From positions 1-39,390 of the forward strand of contig JADGPZ010000010.1 of the NCBI GenBank assembly GCA_017882165.1: a DNA stretch of 39,390 nt. The letters are read 5' to 3'. Positions 1 through 8,074 of this stretch are shown piece by piece. The first letter of the stretch is position 1; every line of letters begins with the position of its first letter. The notes beneath the pieces were generated by a model. It worked only from the letters and a program-made list of their open reading frames with translations. It did no database searches and had not been told where the DNA came from. The position numbers and the translations under genes were made by a program. The stretch comes from Candidatus Kapaibacterium sp. Its GTDB lineage: Bacteria; Bacteroidota; Ignavibacteria; Palsa-1295.

Positions 1-2508
1 CGGCTGGATCGCCCGGACTTTGGCCCACCGCGACAGATCTACGGATGGGGAATCGGCGCCGGTCCCGATAGCGCAAACCCCGGATATTACACAGTGGCTG
101 AAGATACTGGCGCCGGAATGCTGACCCACTTCTTCATGACCTCGCGAACGGCAGACTCGCTGACGAGCTACCGGCTCTTCGTCGATGGCAAGCTCCTTCG
201 TCAGGCAGAGCTCGACTCGTTCTACCTGAAGCCTGCGGGATATTTACGCGCACCGCTCAATTGGATCAATGGGGAGGCCCGCCTGTGTGACGTCCCGATT
301 CCTTATCATCGAGGCTTCAAGATTCTCTATAAGACGACCAATCCCTACAATTGGTACGATTACGCCTGGAAGCCGTTACCCGCCGGACTGCAACTCCCCG
401 CAAGCGATCTCGCGTCAAGCGAACTCCGCCTTCAGGAAGATAGCGCACTGACCAACTATCGCGATCCGCGTCAACTGTGGGGCGGCTGGCCGTCGCACGA
501 TACGACATTCGCGATCTCGCTCCGCGCCGGCGATTCCACGACGATCCTCCTGACAGGAGGCGCGATCCTCAGCAAACTCTCGCTGAACCTGGACTCCTAT
601 GACACCACGCTCGACTCGGTCTGGCTCGAAATGTATTGGGACGGTTCACTGCTACCGGCATTCCGCGCGCCGCTTCTTGCACTCTTCGGGCAAAGCTACG
701 ACTTCCGCCCGCTTCACTCGCTTCCGATGGATTTCTCGCAAGACTCTGGGTTCGAGATGCGTCTCCCAATGCCCTTCGCGGTATCCGCTAGAATCGTCTT
801 CCGAAATGCTGGTTCAAAACTCCACCAGCTCCGCGGTGCCCTGAGTGTCCGGCCATCCACGGTCGATCGCACGTCGCTCGGTTACCTCCACACCGCATTC
901 AGTGAGATACTACAGACGAAGTACCACGTGCCACATCACGTTCTCCACCGCGCTGGCAGAGGCCGATACATCGGGCTCCTCATGGGTATTCCAAATCTCC
1001 ATTATGCGCAGGATTTTGAAGGGGATGCGATCTTCGTCATCGATTCCAACCCGGGATACTCATTCCATTACGGTGGCACGGAAGACTATTTTGATGGGGC
1101 GATGTATTTTTCGTTCGGGGAGTTTTCATCACCTTTTGCAGGAACGAGCAACATCTTTGCGAATTACTATCGATTTCACTACCTTGATGCGATGGACTTT
1201 CGCACGTCGTTCGATTTCGATTTTCAACATGGACTCGATAACGACTGCGCCGAGCATTACCGGACCCTCGCCTTTTGGTACGAACAGCACATTCCGTTCT
1301 GGACAGACCGCGACACCGTCCGGCCAGGAGAGGTGTGGCACATCTCCGGTGCCGGCTTTGGCGCAGGCCAACGGATCGGCGTTCGGCTTGATTCGATTGC
1401 CATTGACTCCTTTGGAGTCAAACCCGATGGCTCCTTCGACCGTCTTGTCGCTATTCCAACTCTTCCACCCAGAGCCTACACCTTGATGGTCGGCGGCGTG
1501 GCATACCCCGAACACATCCTTGTTACGCCGTGCGCGACCGTTCAACTGCTTGATGAACAGCGGCCGCTCTTGCTCCAGACGAACGACACGATTCATTTGA
1601 GCGGGGCCGGCTATGTGGAATTCGATTCGCTTGAAGCACGGATGGATGGCATCCGCTGCACCGCAAACCTTCGAAGTGATGCGGGGCACCACTTGAGCGG
1701 GGCGGTCGTCGTTCCCGAACTTGCCGATGGAGGATCGCATACGATCGTCGTTACGGGTCGAGCGAGCGGCCAAGGGGTATGCCCGGAGCTGCTCCCCACC
1801 ACTCGCACACTCACATTGGAGTGCGAGGCAATGACAACCGCGCAGACAAATCCTGGGTGCGGATTTCAAAATAACTGTGGCATTCTGGATTTTGAATGGA
1901 GCAACAATGCAGTCTATTCCTTCCGGCCTGATAGCGCATTGAAGCAACTGACCCTTCGTTTCTCTGTGCCGATTGCCGACACCTACGCGTGTAAAACATA
2001 TCTCACTCGCGGTCCCGTCTTCGGAAATTTTGATGTTGCGATCGATGCCGAGCAGCTTGCACAGTTCGATGGCCACGATGCGGATCGGATCTACCGGCCC
2101 GACTCCCTCGATCTTGGAACAGTCTCGCTCGCGGCTGGCGAGCACACACTGACGTTCAACTATACTGGCCACGATAAGAGTGTGACCGACTCCCTTCTCT
2201 GGGCCGATTGCTTGCGGCTCGTGCCGCTATCGCCGTTCAAAGGTCTTGATTCGATTCCAGCCAAATCGCTCCAGCTTACAATATTCCCCGAACCGGCCAG
2301 CGATCTCATTCATATCCTCGGCATCGCCTCGTCGTCGTTCACCGTCTCGATCTCCGATATTCTTGGAAGGCCTGTCGTCTCGCTCCAGGAACTCTCGCCA
2401 GATGGCTCCGCGACCATCAACACGACTGGGCTTGCCGATGGAGTCTACGTGTTGCACCTCGATGCCGGCTTTCAGCGATACGTCCGGCTATTCCACATTG
2501 TGAAATAA
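1..2508 (+). CDS. Secreted GH172/DUF2961 glycosidase-like protein with T9SS sorting domain (5' end outside window)
   Basis: The frame is open to the left edge, so the true start is missing; the GTG at 94 is only an internal codon. Residues are numbered from that GTG. The first ~360 residues match DUF2961, now glycoside hydrolase family 172 (known members act on alpha-D-fructofuranosides and alpha-D-arabinofuranosides). Visible signatures are GAGMLTHFFMT, LEMYWDG, DFEGDAIF and GGTEDYF. Glu309 (FEGD) and Glu330 (GTED) are 21 residues apart, the same spacing I recall for the catalytic glutamate pair of this family. A beta-sandwich-like middle follows. The last ~75 residues (FPEPASD, then DILGRPV, then GLADGVYVLHL) form a type A T9SS C-terminal sorting domain, which implies export across the outer membrane and anchoring or release at the surface. 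It converges with the kinase gene with 4 bp between stops. The substrate cannot be read from sequence. Confidence 0.85.
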   Translation, partial: RLDRPDFGPPRQIYGWGIGAGPDSANPGYYTVAEDTGAGMLTHFFMTSRTADSLTSYRLFVDGKLLRQAELDSFYLKPAGYLRAPLNWINGEARLCDVPIPYHRGFKILYKTTNPYNWYDYAWKPLPAGLQLPASDLASSELRLQEDSALTNYRDPRQLWGGWPSHDTTFAISLRAGDSTTILLTGGAILSKLSLNLDSYDTTLDSVWLEMYWDGSLLPAFRAPLLALFGQSYDFRPLHSLPMDFSQDSGFEMRLPMPFAVSARIVFRNAGSKLHQLRGALSVRPSTVDRTSLGYLHTAFSEILQTKYHVPHHVLHRAGRGRYIGLLMGIPNLHYAQDFEGDAIFVIDSNPGYSFHYGGTEDYFDGAMYFSFGEFSSPFAGTSNIFANYYRFHYLDAMDFRTSFDFDFQHGLDNDCAEHYRTLAFWYEQHIPFWTDRDTVRPGEVWHISGAGFGAGQRIGVRLDSIAIDSFGVKPDGSFDRLVAIPTLPPRAYTLMVGGVAYPEHILVTPCATVQLLDEQRPLLLQTNDTIHLSGAGYVEFDSLEARMDGIRCTANLRSDAGHHLSGAVVVPELADGGSHTIVVTGRASGQGVCPELLPTTRTLTLECEAMTTAQTNPGCGFQNNCGILDFEWSNNAVYSFRPDSALKQLTLRFSVPIADTYACKTYLTRGPVFGNFDVAIDAEQLAQFDGHDADRIYRPDSLDLGTVSLAAGEHTLTFNYTGHDKSVTDSLLWADCLRLVPLSPFKGLDSIPAKSLQLTIFPEPASDLIHILGIASSSFTVSISDILGRPVVSLQELSPDGSATINTTGLADGVYVLHLDAGFQRYVRLFHIVK

Positions 2509-2512
2509 TCCA

Positions 2513-4150
2513 TTACGCAAATACCGGCATCGTGATCGTAAATCTCGTGCCCTGACCCAATTCGCTCTCGACCGAAATCGTCCCGCCGTGCGCCTCGATG
2601 ATAGACTTCACAATCGCGAGACCAAGCCCGAGCGAGCGGACCGAGTCGTCGTGCGGACCGGTGCGGGCATTGTCAGTGCGATAAAATCTCCGGAAGATCT
2701 TTGGCAAATCCTCCGCCGCGATACCATACCCGGTATCTGCAACACCGAAGCGAACACTCTCATCCGAGCGATGCAGAAACAACGTGACCTTGCCTCCTTT
2801 CGGAGTGTACTTGAATGCGTTGTCGAGCAGGTTCATCACAACTTGATAGAGCCGCGTCGGATCGACGAGGACGCGCGTGTGCCGCGCCGCAGGATCGAGA
2901 TCGCAGGTTAACGTCAGCCCGCGCTCTTCGGCCAGGATCGCGCCGTCCTCGCCGAGCGAGGAGAGGTAATCGTAAAGCACGGTCTCCTCGCGATCGAGCG
3001 CGAGCTGTCGGTCGTCGGCGCGTGAAAGCAGCAAGAGGCCTTCGACGATGCGCTGCATCCGATCCACCTCCTCCATCATGCTCGCCAGCACGTCGCGTGC
3101 TTCCTTCCTTCCAAGCGTCCCGCCTTTTGCGGCAGCCGCTTCCAGGTGCCGCCCCGCCTGCTCAATCTCGCCCTTCATAATGGAGAGCGGCGTCTTCAAC
3201 TCGTGCGATGCGTCGCTGGTGAATTGCGAGACCTGCGCGAACGAACCTTCCAATCGCTCGAACATCAAGTTCAGCGTCTCGGTCAACGTCACCAGCTCGT
3301 GATCGGTCTTGCCGGGCAGCGCGATCCGTTGAGAGAGATTCTTCGCGCCAATCTCGCGCGCCATGGCGGCAATCTGCTCGATGGGCCTGAGTGCCTTCCG
3401 TGCCAGCCACAGTCCGCCCAAAATCGAAATCGCAAGCGCCAGCGGAATGCCGATATAGAACGACGACCGAACGCTCGCAAGACTCTGCTCGATGTCCGTG
3501 ATTGGATACCCGACATAGACATCGAACCGCTCGTTGTGCGCACGCGCAACACGAACCCGGTCGTCGCGGAAGCGGATCGTGCTGTAGGCTGCGGTCGTAT
3601 CCGAACTCACGTGCTCCTGCCGAGGCCGTACGGCCCGCATGATGGTGTCATTTCCCAAATTCGCTGTCCGGAAATACGATTGCTCGTGTGTCCGCCCGGA
3701 GCTGTCGCGCGCAACGCCATAGATCTCGACCAGATTATTTCGTCGGCTCGAGACCGAGCGCTCGACGATTGCGTCCATCGGATCGGCCATGCGCCCACCG
3801 GAATCCTGAAATGACAACTCGGCAAGCACCTGGTCGATGATCTCGCTGACGACCCGATCGGCAAGCTCCGTCCCGCGTGCCGAATCCGGCACTTCCGAGA
3901 TCGCATGATCGACCAAATCTCGAAGCGAACTTGCCGCGTGAAGCTCGCCGTGGATCTGCGCTTCGTGCGGGTTCTCGTTTGCAGGCAGCGTGCTGATCAG
4001 CGTCAGAGTCGTCCGCGCGTCTTCGATCAGCGAGGCATCGAGCGCCTCGAACAGCGACTGCCGAATCTTGTAATACTGAAACAGCCCGATCGTCGAGATC
4101 GTCAGGAAGACGAGGAAGGAGTACCAGAGGATCAGCCGGAGGCGTAGCAT
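2513..4150 (-). CDS. HAMP-domain sensor histidine kinase (orphan)
   Basis: This is a membrane sensor kinase of 545 residues, typical for the CusS/ArlS-like class. A transmembrane helix lies at about 8-27, followed by a ~200-residue periplasmic sensor region and a second helix near 228-250 (IGIPLALAISILGGLWLA). Then come a HAMP linker (RPIEQIAAMAREIGAKN), a HisKA domain with phospho-acceptor His316 in DASHELKTPL, and a HATPase_c domain with N box NLLDNAFKYTPKGG from residue 440, DTGYGIA, and a GLGLAIVK glycine motif. All catalytic motifs are intact. Normally such kinases are co-transcribed with a response regulator; none lies on either side here (convergent glycosidase on one side, ~940 bp of non-coding DNA on the other). 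The signal and target are therefore unknown. Confidence 0.93.
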   Translation of the reverse strand: MLRLRLILWYSFLVFLTISTIGLFQYYKIRQSLFEALDASLIEDARTTLTLISTLPANENPHEAQIHGELHAASSLRDLVDHAISEVPDSARGTELADRVVSEIIDQVLAELSFQDSGGRMADPMDAIVERSVSSRRNNLVEIYGVARDSSGRTHEQSYFRTANLGNDTIMRAVRPRQEHVSSDTTAAYSTIRFRDDRVRVARAHNERFDVYVGYPITDIEQSLASVRSSFYIGIPLALAISILGGLWLARKALRPIEQIAAMAREIGAKNLSQRIALPGKTDHELVTLTETLNLMFERLEGSFAQVSQFTSDASHELKTPLSIMKGEIEQAGRHLEAAAAKGGTLGRKEARDVLASMMEEVDRMQRIVEGLLLLSRADDRQLALDREETVLYDYLSSLGEDGAILAEERGLTLTCDLDPAARHTRVLVDPTRLYQVVMNLLDNAFKYTPKGGKVTLFLHRSDESVRFGVADTGYGIAAEDLPKIFRRFYRTDNARTGPHDDSVRSLGLGLAIVKSIIEAHGGTISVESELGQGTRFTITMPVFA

Positions 4151-4225
4151 TCGAGTTCAACACTCCGGACACGCGAAAAGTCTAAAATTGCGAACCTCCC
4201 CGTGTGTTTGTTCTTTTCATATTCA

Positions 4226-4239
4226 TCCGCCGCGGCGGA
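4226..4239. repeat. 14-bp perfect palindrome TCCGCCGCGGCGGA
   Basis: This 14-nt perfect palindrome is identical to the core of the much longer palindrome at 5004-5049 (positions 5020-5033). It lies about 75 bp upstream of the histidine kinase start. Sharing of the core suggests a dispersed repeat family rather than two independent hairpins. Confidence 0.6.
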
Positions 4240-4301
4240 CCGCCGTATCCAAGCCAATTTCGCGACATCCATTTATAATTCATGTTCCTCGCCATAATGT
4301 C

Positions 4302-4345
4302 ATTCCCGCGGAATGCCTGCCCTCGACCTGATCGGGGGCGGGAAT
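4302..4345. repeat. Inverted repeat with ATTCCCGC / GCGGGAAT arms
   Basis: Arms at 4302-4309 and 4338-4345 are exact reverse complements of 8 bp and enclose a 28-nt loop, which can itself partly pair. The outer sequence resembles the CATTCCCGC-headed intergenic palindromes seen in many bacterial genomes; that resemblance is from memory, not a search. Confidence 0.45.
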
Positions 4346-4858
4346 ACAGGCCCCATACCCGAAGCAAAAACAGGCTAATTCAATTGTCAATGAACGACAA
4401 TCCTTGTGGAGGCGAACCACTCCTTGCTGCCGCGATAGTGTACCCCGAGTTACCGGTCGAACCTACCACCCACAGCGCCGAGTAGCCACCTCTCAGAAAG
4501 GCATTCCCTATTTCACCGGCTGAAGTGATCTCGCGGTTTCTTCAGGAACAAATCTCTCTTAGCGGAGAGAACCCCTTCCACCTATTACAACGCGGTTCGA
4601 GGGTCGCGGTGTTGCAACGACATCATAAAAATATATACTCAGACTCATTTTGTGGATAAGTTTATTTATCTGTCACCCCACATTCATCATTCTTGCTGAC
4701 GCATCTTCCTCCCAAATACATAACGCGCCCCGAGCTTCCCGCTGTTCCCGATCCACAATCTAGACGGTTTTGGGAGTATTTTACACACATGGGCGGCTTG
4801 TAAGGCACCCGCACTCCCGCCGTGCGCGCGGAAGCGCCGTGAAGCCGGCATTGCGTAG

Positions 4859-4877
4859 GGACGTGCCGCGCACGTCC
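4859..4877. repeat. Palindrome with GGACGTGC / GCACGTCC arms
   Basis: An exact 8-bp stem with a 3-nt CGC loop. It is headed by GGGACG, like the 5004-5049 palindrome, which suggests both belong to one GGGACG-type repeat family. Confidence 0.55.
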
Positions 4878-4884
4878 GATCCCC

Positions 4885-4905
4885 CATTCGTCATTCGTAA
4901 TTCAT
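4885..4905. repeat. Heptanucleotide tandem repeat (CATTCGT type)
   Basis: Three consecutive 7-nt units: CATTCGT, CATTCGT, AATTCAT. This is the same kind of 7-nt periodic sequence found inside metG (21460-21513 and 20635-20693). Confidence 0.5.
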
Positions 4906-5003
4906 TTCGTGTCCGATGGGTCATGCGTCGGCAAAAGGCGCACGCCCTCAATGATTTGGAGTTGCGTCCACGGGTGAAGATCGAAGAGACCCCTCAAATA
5001 ATA

Positions 5004-5049
5004 AAGGAGAGGGACGCAATCCGCCGCGGCGGATTGCGTCCCTCTCCTT
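5004..5049 (-). terminator. 46-bp perfect palindrome, probable terminator of the kelch gene
   Basis: Two 23-nt arms are perfectly complementary about the axis 5026/5027, with no loop nucleotides beyond the central GC. On the minus strand it begins 38 nt after the kelch gene stop and is followed by TTTATTATTTGAG, which could serve as the U-rich tail of an intrinsic terminator. It shares a 14-nt core with 4226-4239, so it may equally be a mobile or repetitive element that landed here. Confidence 0.6.
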
Positions 5050-5086
5050 GTTGAACTCTCCTCTCGATGGGTGTTACGTAATTTCG

Positions 5087-6544
5087 TCAGTTCTTCGAAT
5101 AGTAATAGAGGTTCACAGACGGTGTGAAAATTTGATTGTAGTTCTGGGTGCCAAATCTCCCCCCGATCACATAGATCTTGCCGCTCACGGTAGCGCTCGT
5201 CATATCATCTTCCCCGATGGGCAGCACGACGCCCGTGGTCCATGAATCGCTCGCGGGATCGTAAATTTGATTGTTGTTAAAGGTTCCGTTGGCTCCCCCG
5301 ATCACATAGATCTTGCCGCCCACGACCGCACTCGTCATGCTCCATTGCCCGACGGGCAGCGCGGCGCCAGTGGACCACGTATTCGCCACGGGATCGTATA
5401 TTTGATTGTTGTTAAAGGTTCCGTTTTCTCCCCCGATCACGTATATTTTGCCCCCCACCACTGCGCTCGTCATGACATTTTGCCCGAAAGGCAGCGCAAG
5501 ACCCGTGGTCCACAAATTGGTCCCGAAGGTCTGGCTGAAGCCCCAGTCGGTAAATCCGGCATGAGTACCGTTATCCGCGAAGCCTACGATCGCTCCACTC
5601 GGCAGACCAAACGCGCCAGCTTGCCAGGTCGGAGCAGAAGCGCCATTTGAAGTCAGCACTTGCCCGCTCGTGCCGACAGCCGTCGAACCGTATGCGGACG
5701 TGCTTGCTCCGTAAATCACACCGCCCGCAACTGGGGCGGTTGTTGTGCCTGTGCCGCCATGCGCGACGCCGAGGATACCTGAGACATCAGTCTCGCTGAC
5801 GTTCGAGAGGTCGATAGCCCCGCTGACCAGCATCTTACTTGCATTCGACTTGACCGGTTGGCTCGCTCCTAGGCTGTAAACGAACACGCCGGCGCTGCTC
5901 GATCCGAGAAAGGATGTGCCGGTCACGGTCAGCGATCCCGAGATCGTCGTATTGCCTTGCACCGCTCCACCCTTGGCGCCTTCGAGCGAGGTGGCGCCAG
6001 CCTGGAGCAGAAGTGAGTTCGTTGCCGGATCGACGGTGGCATTGATGCCATCGCCAGTAACGAGATTGATGTCTGCACCACGGCCACTGATCCTTTGGCC
6101 GTTCAGAGAAAGCGAGCTGACATAATCGGTGGCCATTTTCTCTTTCGTCACAGAGTTATCCGCGATCGAAAGCGCGAAGGGTGATGATGACAGCGGCGCG
6201 AGCGGCCGCATCTCCTCGGCGGTGCCGATCTGTGTACCGACCCAGAGCGGATGCGACATCACATCACTTGCCGGCAGCGGCTGTGAGCCCGAACCAAGCG
6301 CGAGGTTGAAGACACCGTTCGCGACAACGGCGCGATAGGTGTCCTGCCATACGAGCGTGTGTCCATCCGCATCCGAGTAGAAGCGGACAGTGATCTCGCG
6401 CTCGCCACTGATGGATGTGCCATCAGAGGACGCGATTGCTCCTTGATAGCTAAGCGTTCGGGACTCGTGGGAAGCCTGCTGTGCCTGTACGCTGATAGAT
6501 AGCAGCAAGAGGCAGCAGCCCAAAATGGTGCTGAATCGGGTCAT
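5087..6544 (-). CDS. Secreted ISYQG-module protein with three kelch repeats
   Basis: The 485-residue product starts with a clear signal peptide (MTRFSTILGCCLLLLSISVQAQ). Residues ~28-125 are the module shared with the proteins at 10414 and 25184: a LSYQGAI strand, then VRFYSDADG, then NGVFNLALGSG, then PLWVGTQIG and SPFALSIAD. The middle is a low-complexity, tail-fibre-like region (GGTGTTTAPVAGGVIYG, GQVLTSNGASAPTWQ). The C-terminus has three nearly identical 45-residue kelch units, each with SAVVGGKIYVIGG or close variants, ending in YYYSKN. There is no T9SS sorting domain. Kelch propellers usually need five to seven blades, so three units cannot close a propeller alone. Probable role: cell-surface fibre or adhesin, inferred only. 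Confidence 0.82.
   Translation of the reverse strand: MTRFSTILGCCLLLLSISVQAQQASHESRTLSYQGAIASSDGTSISGEREITVRFYSDADGHTLVWQDTYRAVVANGVFNLALGSGSQPLPASDVMSHPLWVGTQIGTAEEMRPLAPLSSSPFALSIADNSVTKEKMATDYVSSLSLNGQRISGRGADINLVTGDGINATVDPATNSLLLQAGATSLEGAKGGAVQGNTTISGSLTVTGTSFLGSSSAGVFVYSLGASQPVKSNASKMLVSGAIDLSNVSETDVSGILGVAHGGTGTTTAPVAGGVIYGASTSAYGSTAVGTSGQVLTSNGASAPTWQAGAFGLPSGAIVGFADNGTHAGFTDWGFSQTFGTNLWTTGLALPFGQNVMTSAVVGGKIYVIGGENGTFNNNQIYDPVANTWSTGAALPVGQWSMTSAVVGGKIYVIGGANGTFNNNQIYDPASDSWTTGVVLPIGEDDMTSATVSGKIYVIGGRFGTQNYNQIFTPSVNLYYYSKN
5108..5512 (-). repeat. Three 135-bp tandem repeats coding kelch units
   Basis: Three consecutive 135-bp units encode WxTGxxLPxG...GGKIYVIGG...NQIY. The first two are nearly identical at the DNA level (for example, the stretch coding GTFNNNQIYDP), which points to recent expansion or homogenisation; the last unit is the most diverged. 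Confidence 0.8.
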
Positions 6545-6669
6545 AGGTATTAACAGGTTAAGAACCGTGGACGAATGAATCAGTAGGCGCCGTTCGGCAG
6601 AGAGGGATCTGAATCACAGGACTCAAACGCGAAAATGGGGAACCGGCGACAGTCAGGAAGACTGCGTAA

Positions 6670-6677
6670 CAAAGATA
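6670..6677 (-). promoter_or_regulatory. Possible -7 box TATCTTTG for the kelch gene
   Basis: On the minus strand this matches the Bacteroidota TAnnTTTG -7 element, about 126 nt upstream of the kelch gene ATG. No TTG -33 element is found at the expected distance, so the match may be chance. The surrounding TTGTCGTATCTTTG resembles TTGCGTAACTTTG upstream of the related gene at 27409. Confidence 0.3.
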
Positions 6678-6779
6678 CGACAAAACAGCCTCACCCATTT
6701 GAAATGCCTCTCACAGCTATGCGTTCCTTCACATCTAATATGATGCAGCTTGTCTACATGAGATCACCCATGATCTCAC

Positions 6780-8069
6780 TCACGTATACCTCACCCACTT
6801 GGCGATCTCGCTGAGTTTGAATTTCTTGCCGTACATGAGGATACCGACGCGGTAAATCCGCGCGGCGAGCCAGAGGCAGCCGAAGAACGTCCCGATCATG
6901 AGAGCGACCGCAAGCACGATCTGCCACCAGGGCGGCGTCTCGGTAAAGATGCGGGCCAGCATCAGGATCGGCGAGAAGAACGGCACGAGCGAGAGCACCA
7001 CGCTCTTCGTGCTCGATGGACTTTGGATCACGCCTTGCAGCAGCACAAATGGAACGACAAGCAGCATCACGACCGGCATGGACACCTGCTGCACGTCGCT
7101 CGCGGATTCAGCCGTCGAGCCGATCGCCGCATAGAGCGTGGCGTAAATCAGAAATCCCAGAATGAAGAAGAGAATCATGTAAAGAAATAGAAATGGCGAG
7201 ATCGAAGGCAGCACGTCCTGCCCCAGCATTGCACTCGCGGCGGTGAGGCCAAGCGTCGTCAGCAATACCAGCATGATCGCCCACACACCGATCTGGATCA
7301 GTCCCGCACCCGCCACGCCCAGCACCTTCCCGACCAACAGTTGGAACGGTCGCACGCTCGAGGCAATCAGTTCTATCACGCGGCTCGACTTCTCTTCGAT
7401 CACGCTGTTCATGATGATCGTGCCGTACAGGATCATCGTCATATACAGAATAAACGCGGTGATGAAGGCCATGATGACACCGGTGCTGCCGCTATCCTTC
7501 TTCTCGGTGCCGGCTTCCAGCTTCATCGTTTCGACGTGTACGCCCGATTCGACGTTCGATACTACATTCGGATCGATGCCGCGCGAAGTCAACTTCGCAT
7601 CGCGGACGGCGTTGCGATACGAATCTTTCAGGTATGAGACTGCCGTAAAATCGCTCGGATTGTGGAGCTTGATCTGCGCAGTGCTCGCGCTGTCGGTGAT
7701 GGCATTCGCGGGAATCGTCATATATCCCGTGAGCACTTTGGCTTCGACCAATCTGCCGAGAGAATCCATCGCGTTCGGCCCCGGCGAAACAATATCGAGC
7801 AATACTTTTGATTGGAGCGCGGATGCCACCCTAGCAAAGACATTAGTGGCGGTATCGTTCACACTGGCCTTCATCGACTGGGCCAAGCGACCGGTGCTAT
7901 CGATGATAGCCAGGTGCCGTATGTCACCCGTGTTCGTCGATGCGAAGTAGGCTGGAACCACGACGATCGCGCCCATCAGCAGCGGGCCGATCAGCGTCAT
8001 AATGATGAAGGCGCGCGAGCGGACCTTCTGCAAGAATTCGTGCTTCAGGACGATGAGAGTCTTATTCAT
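6780..8069 (-). CDS. ABC-2 type transporter permease (NatB/YhaP-like)
   Basis: The membrane subunit of an ABC exporter. I chose the ATG at 8069 (MNKTLIVLKHEF) rather than the far upstream start at 8162, because it lies just after the ATPase stop and removes a non-conserved extension; the product is 429 residues. One N-terminal helix (IIMTLIGPLLMGAIVVVPAYF) is followed by a ~180-residue extracytoplasmic domain and then five or six helices (MAFITAFILYMTMILYGTII, LIQIGVWAIMLVLLTTLGL and others) with the cytoplasmic motif NSVIEEKSSRVIELIASSVRP typical of NatB/YhaP permeases. Its start is 5 nt from the ATPase stop, so translation is probably coupled. Family members export sodium or other cations or unknown substrates; the substrate is not determinable here. 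Confidence 0.9.
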   Translation of the reverse strand: MNKTLIVLKHEFLQKVRSRAFIIMTLIGPLLMGAIVVVPAYFASTNTGDIRHLAIIDSTGRLAQSMKASVNDTATNVFARVASALQSKVLLDIVSPGPNAMDSLGRLVEAKVLTGYMTIPANAITDSASTAQIKLHNPSDFTAVSYLKDSYRNAVRDAKLTSRGIDPNVVSNVESGVHVETMKLEAGTEKKDSGSTGVIMAFITAFILYMTMILYGTIIMNSVIEEKSSRVIELIASSVRPFQLLVGKVLGVAGAGLIQIGVWAIMLVLLTTLGLTAASAMLGQDVLPSISPFLFLYMILFFILGFLIYATLYAAIGSTAESASDVQQVSMPVVMLLVVPFVLLQGVIQSPSSTKSVVLSLVPFFSPILMLARIFTETPPWWQIVLAVALMIGTFFGCLWLAARIYRVGILMYGKKFKLSEIAKWVRYT

Positions 8070-8074
8070 CAGTA

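Larger units (their letters stand above)
4151..5086. other. Gene-free region rich in palindromes
   Basis: No convincing gene was found in these 936 bp. The longest reading frames (61-94 codons) run through the palindromes and show no recognisable domain. The region contains at least four inverted repeats and one heptanucleotide tandem repeat, listed separately. It must also hold the promoter of the histidine kinase, but I could not find a clear TTG/TAnnTTTG pair on the minus strand. AT-rich DNA around 4625-4670 is the most promoter-like stretch by composition only. Confidence 0.6.

Noticed and set aside
1129-2172. 347-codon minus-strand frame opposite the glycosidase
   Set aside because: Antisense shadow of a well-supported gene; its sequence has no domain and an atypical composition.
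4182-4367. 61-codon minus-strand frame upstream of the histidine kinase
   Set aside because: It runs through two palindromic elements, has an odd Arg/Met/Asn composition and no domain; treated as non-coding.
4585-4615. GGTTCGAGGGTC, resembling a tRNA T-arm
   Set aside because: No acceptor, D-arm or anticodon stem could be fitted around it.
4770-5054. 94-codon plus-strand frame before the kelch gene
   Set aside because: It spans a hairpin, a heptad repeat and the 46-bp palindrome; no coding signature.
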